Shown: positions 46,100-58,017 of the stretch, piece by piece
Layout: each line of letters opens with the position of its first letter
Numbering within the stretch: the stretch's first letter is position 1
From: Chamaecyparis obtusa
Taxonomy: Eukaryota; Streptophyta; Pinopsida; Cupressales; Cupressaceae
DNA: 64,000 nucleotides
NCBI GenBank assembly: GCA_027943335.1
Contig: BSBK01006341.1
Span: forward strand, 1 to 64,000
Direction of reading: 5' to 3'
Notes under the pieces: model-generated
What the model was told of the DNA's origin: nothing
What the model saw: the letters and a program-made list of their open reading frames with translations, nothing else
Database searches by the model: none
Translations under genes and position numbers: made by a program

Positions 46100-49000
46100 C
46101 TACAGAATTCAAAGGGTGGATTCAATCTATTCATGATATGGATATTCTATTGGATTTTTTGAATCTTTACTTTGTCCAACAAAAGAATAGACATTGAATG
46201 TATCTCAAAAAAACTAGATAGATTCTTTTTCATAGGTAACATAGCAAGCCTCAACCGGAGTATCAAATCCAATATTGTGCCACTCTCAGGGTCAGATCAT
46301 TTCCCAATTAGTCTTAATCTTGAAGAAGATTTAGTTCCTAAAAGAAATCCGTTCAAGTTTGAGAAAATGTGGTTAAAAGATGAGAATTGCTTACTCAAGA
46401 TCGAGGAATGGTGGAAAGAAAAAAGTTTTAAAGGATCTAAGATCTTCATCTTAATCTCAAAACTTAAACATGTTAAACTTCGACTTATTGAATGGAACAA
46501 AGTTCATTTTGGGAACATTTTTAGTTCTAAAGTCAAGCTTGAGACAGAAATAGCCGCTCTCAATGAGAAAATTATTATTAATGGAATGAATTCAGAATTA
46601 TATTTAAAAGAAAAAGAATTATTAGGTATTTATGAAGACATTCTAGCCAAAGAAGAATCCTATTGGAAGCAAAGATCTCGAGAGTCCTGGCTAGCAGAAG
46701 GTGATAAAAATACTAAATTTTTCCATAACATCTCCAAGGCAAAACACAATTTTAACCCAATCTCTCAAATTAAGAAGGCAGATGGCTCTGTATTAACAGA
46801 ACTTGAAGCTATAGCATCAGATGTTGTAGCATACTTTGACTCTATCCTCAACAACCTAAATTGATCTGATAGGCTAGCTCAGGAAGACATCTTGCATAAC
46901 ATCCCTAACATTATAACTAAGGACCAAAACCAAATGCTCAATGTGAAAATCTCTAAAGTAGAAGCTGAAACTGGTCTGAAACATCTTCACCCAGATAAAT
47001 CCCCTGGACCAGATGGATTTCCGACCTTCTTTTATCTTCAATGCTAGAACTTCATAGGTGATGAAGTTGTGGCAGCCCTAGAAGATATGAGGAACTCAAG
47101 TAGAATTCTTCAAGAAATTAATAACACGTTTCTAGCCTTAATTCCGAAAAAGTCTAATTCGGAAAGCTTTAATGATTACAGACCCATATCCCTTTGTAAC
47201 ACGATAGATAAACCTTTTACCAAAATCATAGCTAATAGACTAAAAGTGCTCCTTCCCTCCATCATTTTGGAAGAGCAATCTGGTTTTGTCCCCGGCAGAT
47301 CTATCCTTGATGGAGTCATCATTGCCCAAGAGGCAATTCACACAATTCAACATAACCATCTTCCTAGCATGCTCGTTAAGTTAGATATCAAGAAAGCATA
47401 CGATAAAGTTGATTGGAGGTTCCTATGCAAAAGCTTAGAGTCCTTTGGCTTTTCAAAACAATGGATCAACCTTATTTTTGAACTCATCTCTAGTCCAAAG
47501 ATGTTGATTTTGCTGAATGGCTCACCTATTGGTTTCTTCAATATATCTCTAGGAATCAGGCAAGGAGACCCCTTGTCCCCCTTTCTCTTTATAATTATGG
47601 CTAAAGCTTTGGGAAGGTCAATTAATTAGGCTAAAGTTGATAACTTGCTATCCGGCATCAAAATTTCTGAAGGTGTGGAAGCTACAACCCATCAACAATT
47701 TGTAGATGACAATCTTCTCTTTGGTAAAGCCACTATCAAAGAATCAAACACAATCAAGAATGTCCTAGATCTTTATTCTAGAGCCTCTGGACAAAATATT
47801 AACAAAGAAAAATAAAAAATTTACTTTTTTAATACTAAAGAAAGTACCCAAAGGAATATATGTGGTATTTTAGAATTTAATATAGGCAAGTTACCATGTA
47901 AATACTTAAGACTCCCCTTAGACAAAGGCATCAGATCAACTAATCTTTGGGATAGAGTTCTGAATAATATAGATAAAAAAGAAGACTCCTGGAAAGGAAA
48001 ATGGCTCTCCAGTGGAGGTAAATCAACAATGATTAAATCAATTCTATCAGCAATTCCTACTTACCAAATGATGTGTATGAGGCTTCCTAAAGGTATAAAT
48101 AGGAGTATTAATAAAAAACTTAGGGACTTCTTCTGGCAAGGTTCTGATGACAAGAAAAAATTAGCAATGATAGCATGGGATAAGATTTGTCAACCTAGGG
48201 AGGTTGGTGGCCTAAATTTCAAGAATTTTGATCATCAAAACATAGCTTCAGGAGCAAATTTGGTATGGAGAATGCATAAAGATCCTACAGCTAAATAGGT
48301 TAAGATTCTTAGACATAAGTATCTAGATGGAAATGATTTTATGAGTATCTTTAGACACTCACACCCTCCAAATGGTTCAAGAATCTGGAACTTTATTTTA
48401 GAATGTAGAAAGGTCAATCTGAAGCATATTTCTTGGGATATAGGGAACGAAGGAGAAGCATTATTCTAGGAGGATTCCTGGGGTGCCCTCCCCCCTCTTA
48501 TTTCAACTTTGAATTATGATCCAAACATAGAAATGCTTAAAACCTCAATGGGCATCTATGTTAAAGATTATATAGATTATGTAGATGACAATTCGGCCTT
48601 TGGTTGGAATTGGAAACCTCTGGAAAACCTTGGCCTATCAGACACCTTCAAATTGGCATTAGAAGAACTTTTGAAAGAAAGAAAAATCAATCCATCAATC
48701 GATGCAGATAGAATTATTTGGGCTAAAGCCAAAAATGGAGATTACAATACCAAAGATGGGTATGCCTCTTTGGCAAATCATGTTCCTAAAACAACTCAGC
48801 TTCCTATTGACCTTTTCTGGAATAAAAACTGCCTAGCAAAAGCTGGTATGCTCACCTGGGCAACTGCCCATCATAGAATCCTAACTACAGAATGTTTCCA
48901 GAAGATGGGATATCAAGGTCCTTCTAGATGTGTGCTTTGTGAAAATGCAGGTGAGTCCATTGATCATCTCTTCTTGGAATGCCAGTTTACTCATCTCTGC

Positions 49001-49828
49001 TGGACTTGGTTAATTCATAGACTTAACTGGCAAACTGCCCTCCCCAATAACTTGGATGATATGCTTAAATTTTGGTCCAGGAAGAAAGATCTGGGTTTGT
49101 TTGGCAAGATATGGGTTATTGCTCCCTCTATTTTAATCTGGGAATTATGGAAGGAAAGAAATAGAAGGATTTTTAAGGATAAGAAATTAGATCATGCCCA
49201 ATTTTTAAACAAGTTAGAAGCATGTATAGTAGAAGTGGTCAATAACCGAAATTTTTTTGGGAGAAAGGATATGCAATTCACCCTAGAAGACGAAAGATTA
49301 AGAAAGCTCTGATTTGGGTTGAAAGTTCCTCCCTTTATAGGCCAACAAGGTACAGACAAACAGATCCTTAGAGACAATTGTGTCTGGTCTCCACCCCCTT
49401 CTGGATGGTACAAACTGAATTTTGATGGAGCCTCAAAGGGCAACCCAGGTAAGGCAGGATTTGGTTGTTGTATTCAGAATGAGGCTGGTCATATGATCGC
49501 ATATAAATGTGGTAATTTAGGAGTTACTTCCAATAACATAGCAAAAGGCTCAGCTCTTATTGAAGGTTTACTTCTATGCAAAAAACTGAGATTAGATTGC
49601 ATTGCTATAGAAGGCGACTCAACATTAATTTTTAATGCACTAAGATCTGGCAAAACTCAAAACTGGAAATTGAATGGACTAGTAAACAGAGGATCAAATT
49701 TACTCTCTTGTTTTAATCATGTTACGATTAACCATATATATAGGGAAGGCAATCAGACAGCTGATGCTTTAGCTAACAAAGGAGTAGAAGGGAAAAACAA
49801 AGAGTTCATTAATATTAATATCAATTAG
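46100..49828 (+). pseudogene. L1-type LINE ORF2, 5'-truncated
   Basis: It begins inside the endonuclease domain: LDRFFFIGN, then SGSDHFPISL near 46287. The RT follows in one frame: LALIPK, DYRPISLCN, GFVPGRS, LVKLDIKKAYDKVDW (47371), GIRQGDPLSPFLF (47553), FVDD (47699, replacing the usual F/YADD). Next comes a zf-RVT domain (about 48815-49010, with CVLC and the His/Cys pair in HLFLEC). An RNase H (about 49400-49810) has LNFDGASKGNPG, EGDS and NQTADALAN. The catalytic Glu position of RNase H reads Lys (IAKGSALIEG). Nonsense codons lie at 46862, 47045, 47627, 47813, 48296, 48467 and 49310, with one frame shift near 46160. The element is dead. Confidence 0.92.
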
Positions 49829-50594
49829 TAAGAAAGGAATCTTTAGAGATTGAGGATGTTCTTTAGACTTAAGTCTCATTATTAGGATATCCCTAGATGC
49901 TATCTTTTCTAAAGGAAAGATTGTTAGAACTATCTTAGGCATATCTATAATTTTCTTTTTTTCTAATATTTGTACTCTAAACTCAGAATGCAACAAGACT
50001 TCCTTTCCTTTATAGATACTCAAACCGTAACCTCGAAGATCACATCTCGCTTCCTATAGCCCTTATTCCACCTCTAATTTTTATTTATTGAATGACTCTA
50101 TTAACTCATTAAATTACATCTCTTCAATCATCGTCTCTATTCCTTCGTCCTGTTATTATAGAACTAGAATTATTGATTCTTTCCTCTTGGCTTAATCACT
50201 ACAAGTACTTTCAAGGAAGTAATAGTATCTTATGGGGATTGATCTATTTGATATGAGATTGTTCGCTAACACATTCTTTTTACTTTTATCCTATCAACAT
50301 GAGTTTAACCTTTATCCTTTTCCATAAATTCTTCTCCACATTAATGAAATATGATTCCAAAGTACTCATGTCCGTGTTTGCCCAAAATTCAAGGTCTAGC
50401 TCATTAGCTTAGATTTTTTTCGATTGTCATCATTATATGAATAGGTGCCACAAAGCCTTGATATTTCCTGATGTCTATGGATTATCATAAATTATTATGA
50501 TATTACCAGGCTGGCTCTTCTCATTAATGCCCTTACGCATGGATTATTCTAGATTTTTCAATGCAAAATCTTAATACATAAGTTAAGTTTCCTT
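49829..50594 (+). other. LINE region downstream of RNase H
   Basis: No gene and no poly(A) tail are seen here, so the LINE probably continues to the right. Confidence 0.5.
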
Positions 50595-51306
50595 ATGACA
50601 ACAGTAATCTCTCTCTCAGAAACTAATATGGAGAAGAATGTGATTACCTTTGCTTATGGGAAGAGGCAAATGGCATTTCAGGGCCCCATATTACCAGAAC
50701 GATGGAATAAGATCTTACAGGAGATTCCTAACGATTGCAGGAGGGCTCTGGAAAAAAAGTCTAGAAGAATTTTACTTTGATAATGAATATACAGTTAGGG
50801 TGAACGACCATATTGTAGGGTTATTCATTTCACTGTCAATGGAAGTAGGTTATACGAAAGAAGAAATCATCACCACCTCAAAAATGATCTTCAATGGAGA
50901 TATCCTGGAAGGGTTAGAAGCTGTTGTAAGTTGTATAGACTCGGAGAATCGTATTCCCTTCCCAGAAATTTATATGAGAGTCAATAGGGATCAAATCCCC
51001 TTTATTACCTCCTCTTAGAAGCGACCAATTCTAGTCCATAGAGAGGTGGCTATCTTTGAAACCTTTTGGCCTGCTATGAAGAGAAACATGGACTTCTTGA
51101 TGAAATCCATGCTACAACATCCTAGGCCTACTAATTGGTTGAAGGACTACTGGATAGCAGAGGGTTATAGCATCCCCGAGGACTACAATGAAGACAACGA
51201 TCAAGAGATATGCTCCATAGCACCCACTGTCAAATGGAACTCTCGTAGCCGAAAGCATCACAAGGAAGAAGATGAAGCACTGATAGTTTTCAAGAGAATG
51301 AAGTAA
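50595..51306 (+). pseudogene. Unknown ORF a, paralogue of ORF b
   Basis: It starts at ATG 50595. The frame shifts at a run of seven A near 50755 and continues through a TAG at 51016 to the stop at 51304. Landmarks are MAFQGPILPERW, YTVRVNDHIVGLFISLS, ILEGLEAVV, MKRNMDFLM and NWLKDYWIAEGY, with a Lys/Arg-rich tail. The same order and spacing occur in the ORF at 51781, so the two are homologous. No known family was recognised. It is helical in appearance, without signal peptide or membrane segment. Confidence 0.6.
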
Positions 51307-51780
51307 GAACTAGCAAGTTTAATTGAGGATAGTATGACCTAGAAGCTAGTATAGATAGGTATCTACAGACTGTATTAACATAGAACTCCTCTGTTTTTGT
51401 AATTAATTTCGATCCCAGTAGACTAGGGCAAACATCAAACCCTTTTTCGTAAAGTTCAACAGTATAATGTTTATATTTTGTAATTAATGTTTTGTTTTAT
51501 ATGGATAACTGTTGATCAAGCTTTTTTTGGATAAATTAGAATCATTAAATTTAAAATTATACTCGGGAATGCATGGAATGCCAAGAGCCATATGTGCTTT
51601 CAATGGTCTGATATTAATAAGTAATTTAATGTAATTCTTAATCTAGATGCTTACATTTGTCTTCAAACTCTACAATGGCATATGATTAGTTAGAATATGA
51701 TTAGACTCTCCCTTTGCTATATAAGCTTCCCTCCTATTCTTTATTTCCAGCCCTGAGTCTCCAGCCTCCTTCTCGCTCTA

Positions 51781-52434
51781 ATGATTACTCCTATCAAACT
51801 AAGGGGCCTGAATCCTCAAACTGCCTTTGATGGTCCCATAGATATTAAGAGGCTCAAATCTATCTTGCTATGCACACATGCTATAATTATCAGGGCGGTT
51901 TACAGGATACTTGGGATGGAGTTTTTACCGAATGACGATCATTACCGTGTAAACTCCGACATACCATCTATGTTCTTAGCCTTGACATCCCAAGTAGACC
52001 CAGCCATAACCGATATTGGGAGACTATGTTCCCGTCTGTTCAAAAAGAAATTCCTAGGAGGTTTGGACACAGTAATCAAAAATATTAGAGATCTCACCAT
52101 CACTAAGCCCAGATTCTTTAATTCCCCATTTATCAGGGGCAAACCAGCTCCATCTCATCCTATCTTGGAAACTGAAGATCTAGCCACCCTTATCTCCAGA
52201 GGCCCTATTATTAGAAGAAACTTGGATTTTCTGTTTTACTTTTTTCATGTTAGATCTCCTGAGGTAGAGGATTGGTTTTATATTTATTGGCATGAGGATG
52301 ACGTCGGAAATACACACAAAGAAGGATTTTGTGACACAAAAGTTGATGAACCCTCCGAAATAATACTTTTGAAAGAAAGAAAAAATAGGAAAAGAAAGAA
52401 AAGAAGACATATATCCAGACATAAAATGTATTAG
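51781..52434 (+). CDS. Unknown ORF b, intact 217 codons
   Basis: This ORF is uninterrupted, which is unusual in this window. Landmarks are TAFDGPIDIKRL, YRVNSDIPSMFLALTS, FLGGLDTVIKNI, IRRNLDFLFYF and DWFYIYWHEDD, and the protein ends in a strongly basic tail (RKNRKRKKRRH). It aligns in order with ORF a upstream, suggesting tandem duplication of one gene or domain. A TATA-like TATATAAGC lies about 60 bp upstream (51718). It sits between the LINE RNase H and the LINE 3' tail, same strand. Whether it belongs to the LINE or was inserted or captured is open. The basic tail could bind nucleic acid; that is a guess. Confidence 0.6.
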   Translation: MITPIKLRGLNPQTAFDGPIDIKRLKSILLCTHAIIIRAVYRILGMEFLPNDDHYRVNSDIPSMFLALTSQVDPAITDIGRLCSRLFKKKFLGGLDTVIKNIRDLTITKPRFFNSPFIRGKPAPSHPILETEDLATLISRGPIIRRNLDFLFYFFHVRSPEVEDWFYIYWHEDDVGNTHKEGFCDTKVDEPSEIILLKERKNRKRKKRRHISRHKMY

Positions 52435-53140
52435 AATCATTACCTTTGAAGTTTACAAGATTGTCACAAGGATTTGCCCTGTTCCTATCCCAGTATCATG
52501 ATTTTGTTAAAGATTGTTTACTCGTTTATCAATGTAAAGATCAAGGATTATGGTATATTCTCCATTTGAATATTATACTCTGTAGCAGCCTTTCTTGTAT
52601 AGTAATTGGTATTTGACACATTGTTCTTAATGAAGTTTTTATTAATCCTTTGTTTTTCGTTAACTAGATCTATAGTATGGGTTTTAGCTATTAATAGCCC
52701 CTATGAAACTGAACAGGCCCTAATGAGTTTAGGTTTTTTGTTACAAATGTCGATGGTTGGTTATTTTATTCCTTTCAATAATAGGACAAGTGGCAGGGCT
52801 TCTCAGGAATCCTCTCATTTACCCCTATTTATACTCTTGATTCTTCTCTCAGCTCCACAGGTTTCGAGTTAACTTCAGGCAAGGTTGCCATGGCAATCTC
52901 TAATCTTGAAGTCGGTATATAGCCGATATACATCGACTTAAGATTAGAAATTAGCATTTTGATTGTTGTCTTATCCTGGTTTTTATTCTCTCTTAGGTTC
53001 TCTGTTCCCTTTTTAGCTTGATGGGGAGGCTATTAATCGTCACTAGTTTAGCCATTGTTTTTACTTCTTTTTCCCCTTTGAGCTGTAATTTAAGCTTGGG
53101 TAGCATCAATCTGAGGACCTTGATTTCTGTATTGCATTCA
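52435..53140 (+). other. Spacer with first stem-loop
   Basis: It holds an inverted repeat with arms 52900-52920 and 52926-52947 (CTAATCTTGAAGTCG against CGACTTAAGATTAG). No gene was recognised; open frames near 52606-52872 lack recognisable content. Confidence 0.5.
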
Positions 53141-53280
53141 TACATATATATAAATAAATATATAATTATATATATATATATGTATGAATAGTTTTATATA
53201 TATATATAAACATATAAATATATACAGTAACATGTATATATATATATATATATATGAATATATATATATATATATTTATT
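53141..53280. repeat. (TA)n-rich microsatellite
   Basis: Successive TATATA runs are interrupted by TGAATA and CATAAA. They are long enough to be length-polymorphic. Confidence 0.95.
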
Positions 53281-54754
53281 ATTTTCCTTTTAGGTTTTTT
53301 CAAGGCTTCCCTTTTATTTATTTGTTTGTTTTTATTCTGAAGCAGGTTTAATTGTATCTTCCAAAGTTATTCTCCAGTTTTTTAGCCCCTTTTCATTAAG
53401 TACTTTAGAAAACTCTCGTATCTGGTCACGATTCTAGTAATATTATGTTCTTCTACAAATCTCTTTAGATTTTCCTATTGTTTGGAAAGGGTTGGCTAAA
53501 ATCCATTAAACCTTGATGAGCTTAGCCTTGGGAGAAGTTGTATCTTTGGATAATTCTAGATTATCAGTTTAAAGAATATGTGGATTGTTTCAGATGCTTA
53601 ATTATGGAGTTATAGTGCCTGACTATGACATAAGTGAAAGGATTGTTTCAAAAGCTTAATAAAGGAGTTATAGTAATTTCTCGATCAATAGCTATTTCTA
53701 CTTTTTGGTAAAATAGCATTTTAAAAGGCCTAGTTAGTAAAGGATTTTGGTTACATTTGCAGCATATCAGGTAGATATGCAATTGGTAGGTATTTCTCAG
53801 GAATCTAATTCCTATCTTCACCAATTTGAATAACATAGATAGTTTGTTTATATATTGGAGACTCTTATATTGCAGCTAGCTCCAGATAATATCTCCTCGG
53901 CAATTGCTTATTTTGAAGTCGAGATATAGGGCTATATGCATTGACTTCAGATAAGCGATTACCAAGTAGGTCTTATGTACCGTCCTGAGATTCTTATTAA
54001 GGACCCTAGGCAAGCAAGCCGGGTGTCTCCTTTGAGGCGATTTCTTTAGATTACTTGTAGGCTCTTCGGGGACAAAGTATTTAAGATATTTGTATTAAAG
54101 CCCTTTCTCTAGGTTTCTGCCATATCTCTTATTTAGCCAATCCTATTTTTCTCTTTTCTCCTTTGTTACTGTTAAAGCAGATGTAGTGGTTGCCGCGTCC
54201 CTCTAAGGTTTTAGTTTTTTCAGCAGTATGAATTATTAATACCTAGTGCTTAATCTTCCTTGTCTTTAAATTTTGCAATCTAGGCTGAATTAACGCCTTC
54301 TTATTATCTCTAGTATGGAGGTTTTAGATAAGGTAGTGTATTCTTATGACCTAAGGTCAGTAATTATAGTATGAGGATAATCTTTAAGGCATCTCTTAGA
54401 GATAGATAACTAGCTTAATTAAGGATAATCCTCCAAATATATACCCTGATGCATTACGGATTACAGACTAACCATATGAAAAGCTTTTATTAGATGTGGC
54501 GTTTAGTGTTATTTATGCAGGATAGCAAAGGCACTGGGAACAGAAGCACCCAAGAACCAGATTCCATTTATCCAGAGATATCTCGATGTAACAGGCACTT
54601 GCTAGATCTTAGTATTAGGAAAGCTAAAATTGTAAAGGAAGGAACGCCTTCAGTAATCTTTGTAAATAAGGGGATGCCCTCATATTTTTCTCTATAATAT
54701 AAAATCTGGACTTTGGTCCTGGGCTAGACTGGAGGTTTCCTACCAGTGCCCGCA
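53281..54754 (+). other. Spacer with second stem-loop
   Basis: It has an inverted repeat with arms 53906-53929 and 53932-53956 (GCTTATTTTGAAGTC against GACTTCAGATAAGC). This repeat is similar in sequence and flank (CGGCAAT... before it) to the one at 52900. No gene was recognised. Confidence 0.5.
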
Positions 54755-54838
54755 CAGAATGGAATTTTGTACTGTAAGATTCATTTTATTAATAAACTCC
54801 TTGGCTCAGGCCTTTTATCGATCAAAAATAAAATAAAA
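54755..54838 (+). mobile_element. Probable LINE 3' end with A-rich tail
   Basis: The sequence AATAAACTCCTTGGC followed by CCTTTTATCGATC and an A-rich AAAAATAAAATAAAA tail resembles plant LINE 3' ends. Copy B homology begins at 54835, inside or directly after the tail. If it belongs to the ORF2 at 46100, the LINE is about 8.7 kb long after truncation, which would be unusually long. Confidence 0.55.
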
Positions 54839-54929
54839 TATATTATAATATAAATATTATATATTATGCATATATATATTATCATATAAATATATATTAA
54901 ATATATGCCAAACTTTTTAATATAAAACA

Positions 54930-55939
54930 TGTTGGCATAAAGCTTAGTTGTCATCATTGGCAAACATCAAACACACCGGTACTCGTGATAGAACAACAGT
55001 GGTGAACCAGTAGAATTACTATGTAAACAGTGTACCTTAATCGGTCATGTTTATACCGGTTCGGTCTTGTCCAACCGGTCTAGCCAGACACCACAGGATG
55101 CAGATGACCAACATGTTGCACACCCGTTTGTACTACTTTGCAACTTTACCAGTCAGTGCTTTATAATCCAATTCGGATTATGCAAAGCATTTTTCAGATG
55201 AACTAGAGTTAGCTTTATTTTCTGCGAGCATTTCGAGATAAACTAAAGATCTGTTTGCAAGCTTTTTGATCAAGAGTTCTGCATGCGAGATTTTTGGGAG
55301 AGTTACAGCTTGGAGGCACCGTTTGGTGTAATTTTAATAAGATAATTTCTTATAAATACAGGTCATCATGAATGAGAAGGTGAACATGTTGAAAATCAAG
55401 AGCGAAGAGTGAGGAGCAGTAGAGCAGAGTCTTCTACGAAGGGATACAGTCACAAAGAGTGAAAGATTCAACAACCAAGCAGAGGAAAGAGTGAACATAT
55501 ATGATATGAATCGATAGATACAGTGTCAAAATATGATCATTACTTTTCTTGTAGGAAGCACATTTAAATCCCTTAATCAGGGTGAACTCTAACAGGTTCT
55601 ATTGTATAAATCCCTTCACCGGGTGATATCTTTGTTGATGTTTCATGTCCTTTGATAAGGCAACTCCTCACAGGGTCAAGATCTTAACCGATCTTCTTTT
55701 AAATCCCTTAACAGGGTAGCATTCTAACCAGTGCTTTGTAAGCCTTTAATCAGGTAGCTTTATTACTACAGTAGTGGAGTTTCGTGGGTTCTGTCCCACC
55801 GTGGTTTTTTCCTTCTAATAGAGGGTTTCCACGTATAAATCCTGTGTTGACCTATGCATTTGATTTCTGTTTATGATTGTTAAAGAATTCTTTTATTTAC
55901 TGATTCACCCCCCCTCTCAGTAACCAGTTTGGATTAACA
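54930..55939 (+). repeat. LTR of gag element, copy B
   Basis: It runs from TGTTGGCATAAAGC to GGATTAACA, followed by TTGGTATCAGATCC. It is shorter than copy A mainly because of a 56-bp deletion near 55897. Confidence 0.85.
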
Positions 55940-55997
55940 ATTGGTATCAGATCCTAGTTTTTAGGTAAAGAAAGCTTAATTGCTTGAGAAAAAGATC

Positions 55998-57330
55998 ATG
56001 GAGGGTTACAGGTATCAGAAGCAGCTGGACGAAGCAAATGAAACTATTGCTTCTCTTGAAAATAGACTGAGAAGATCTCTTGCCAAGAGAAAAGAGCTAG
56101 CTTTACAACTGAGTGAAACTCAAGAAACCATTGAAGAATTATCTGGACAGAGTGGTTCTGATGAAGCTGAAGAAGTGGTCTCTGATCTCATGGAGAAGAA
56201 TTTAAATTTGACTGATCAAATCTCCAATTTGAAAAGAGAACGGGAAGGTCATGCTCTGAGGATGACCGAACTCATTGAAGCAAGCAGGAAAGTTGAGGAT
56301 GAGAAGAATAGTGCCATAGAAGCACAACTGATTGCTGAAAGAGCAAGAAACCTGGCTGAAGATGCATTAAGAGAGAGTGATGCTCTCGTTCTGCAATTGC
56401 TTGCAGACATGCAAAACATAAATGAGGAGAATGTAGTCATGTGTGAACACTTGCATGATAAAGATGAAGCATGCATACAAATGGTTGCTGAAGTTGAAAA
56501 ACTGAAAGAACAACTCAAAACTCTTGAGGAGAGGAATGAGAAACTCAAAAAGTACAATGAAAGTTCTGAGAAGCTTGATGAGCAATTGAAAGCTCAAAGA
56601 AAGCACAAAGATCCCATAGGACTTGGGTACATCGGTCAAAGAAACAGTGAAACTGGTGAGCCCTTTGGAGTCAAGGAAAGCAACAAGGATAAGAAGAAAC
56701 CCACTGGAGACAAAGGTAAAAAGGTCTTCAAACCCTCTTGCAAACATTGTGGCAAACCGGGTCATAAATCAAATGATTGCAGGAATGCACTGGTGAAACC
56801 ATTCACCACTAACAGTTACTGCAACAACTGTTATAAGTATGGTCACAGGACCCTTGAATGCAAGTCACGATCTAACTGTGTGTCCAGTGGAAGCAGGGGA
56901 AGCTTCAAAGGTTATTTCTATACACGGCAATAAATTCGGACACAAGGCTGAAGAATGCAAGTCTACAACAATGGCATTCAAGTCTCCACCGAGATTGGTA
57001 TTCCATAATAGGAACACTAACTGGGACACATCCAAGTGTGCTACCTGTGGACCATCAAGGAAAAGGAACGTTGAATGTCACTCACACGTGGATAAAGAAA
57101 GAAGGGTCAATTCATGCAAACGAACCGGTATGACTTGCTCCAACTTTAACAAGATTGGGCGTCTGGCTAGAGAATGCAGAAACTGGTCAATGAACAAAGG
57201 AAAAGGCCTAGCTAAACAGGTCAAGAAGAATGTGACTCCCAATCAAAAGGGAAACACCACTGAAGAGATCAACAGGGAAGTAAAGAAGACTTGGTCCAAA
57301 AAGGAGACAAAGAGCTCTGAAGGAGAGTAA
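55998..57330 (+). pseudogene. Gag-like coiled-coil/zinc-knuckle protein, copy B
   Basis: From ATG 55998 the frame is open to 56933, with CAG at both positions that are TAG in copy A. Knuckles CKHCGKPGHKSNDC and CNNCYKYGHRTLEC are intact. The third is broken by the same extra base as in copy A (about 56925), after which the frame shifts. The fourth has lost one Cys and the His (CSNFNKIGRLAREC). The frame ends at TAA 57328, a position that is a Lys codon in copy A. About 200 residues of coiled coil precede the knuckles. No pol follows. Confidence 0.8.
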
Positions 57331-57674
57331 TCAAAGACGAAGTCATCATCCACCGATGGTGATATCTTTTTAGCAATTTAAGCCAAAAGGGCTTAAGGGG
57401 GAATAAGTAGCAATGCTACTGTCCCAAGAGTAATTGGTGAGATATGTTCTCACTCAGTCAAGGATAGAAATCAGTAAGGATACACTGGTCTAACACTTGA
57501 ACCGGTCAACTGGAGAAGCTGGCGTATCATGGTCGATGTCTCAACCGAGGTTAGTGTTGTAAACAGGTAAAGAGTCAGTGAACCGGTTGATAAAGGTAAG
57601 GTTGGGTGAGGGTAATTAATACAGTATCCGTTAACAAAAGTTACCATTTGGTAATTACTGTTACAACCTAAGTG

Positions 57675-58006
57675 TATAAAAAAGAAAGCCGATTACTCAT
57701 TTCACTTTACATTGTGTTTTGTGATTATTGATTTACAAGCTTGAGTAACCTTTCTTGCTGTGATTTGCGATCTTTGCTTTGCGAATTCCGTGAATTTTTC
57801 AAGAACTTTCTATGTGCTTTTGGTCAAGAGAAATGGCATCATCATCTTCTATTGTGAGCCTCATCAGCATCAATCAACACGACAGACCTGTTACCAATTT
57901 TCGGTACCAAGCTCAAGCAAACGAGATGTCATGTTTTAAAAAGATTTCAGGTTGCATTTTGTTATTTGCCGAAATACATACATATGCAAAAGATGGAACA
58001 TTTTGA
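57675..58006 (+). other. Possible captured promoter and first exon, copy B
   Basis: A TATAAAAA motif lies at 57675 and ATG at 57833. The frame MASSSSIVSLISINQHD runs to 58006. It matches copy A apart from substitutions, and the TATA box differs slightly. Confidence 0.4.
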
Positions 58007-58017
58007 GAAAAGTAATC

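Noticed and set aside
54781..54963. 60-codon minus frame rich in Ile/Tyr
   Set aside because: Translation of the AT-rich LINE tail and AT tract.
38946..55939. The two TGTTGGCAT LTRs as the 5' and 3' LTRs of a single 17-kb element
   Set aside because: Both are followed by primer site and gag, and homology extends 95 bp upstream of each. Duplication or a tandem array explains this better, though the array option remains possible.
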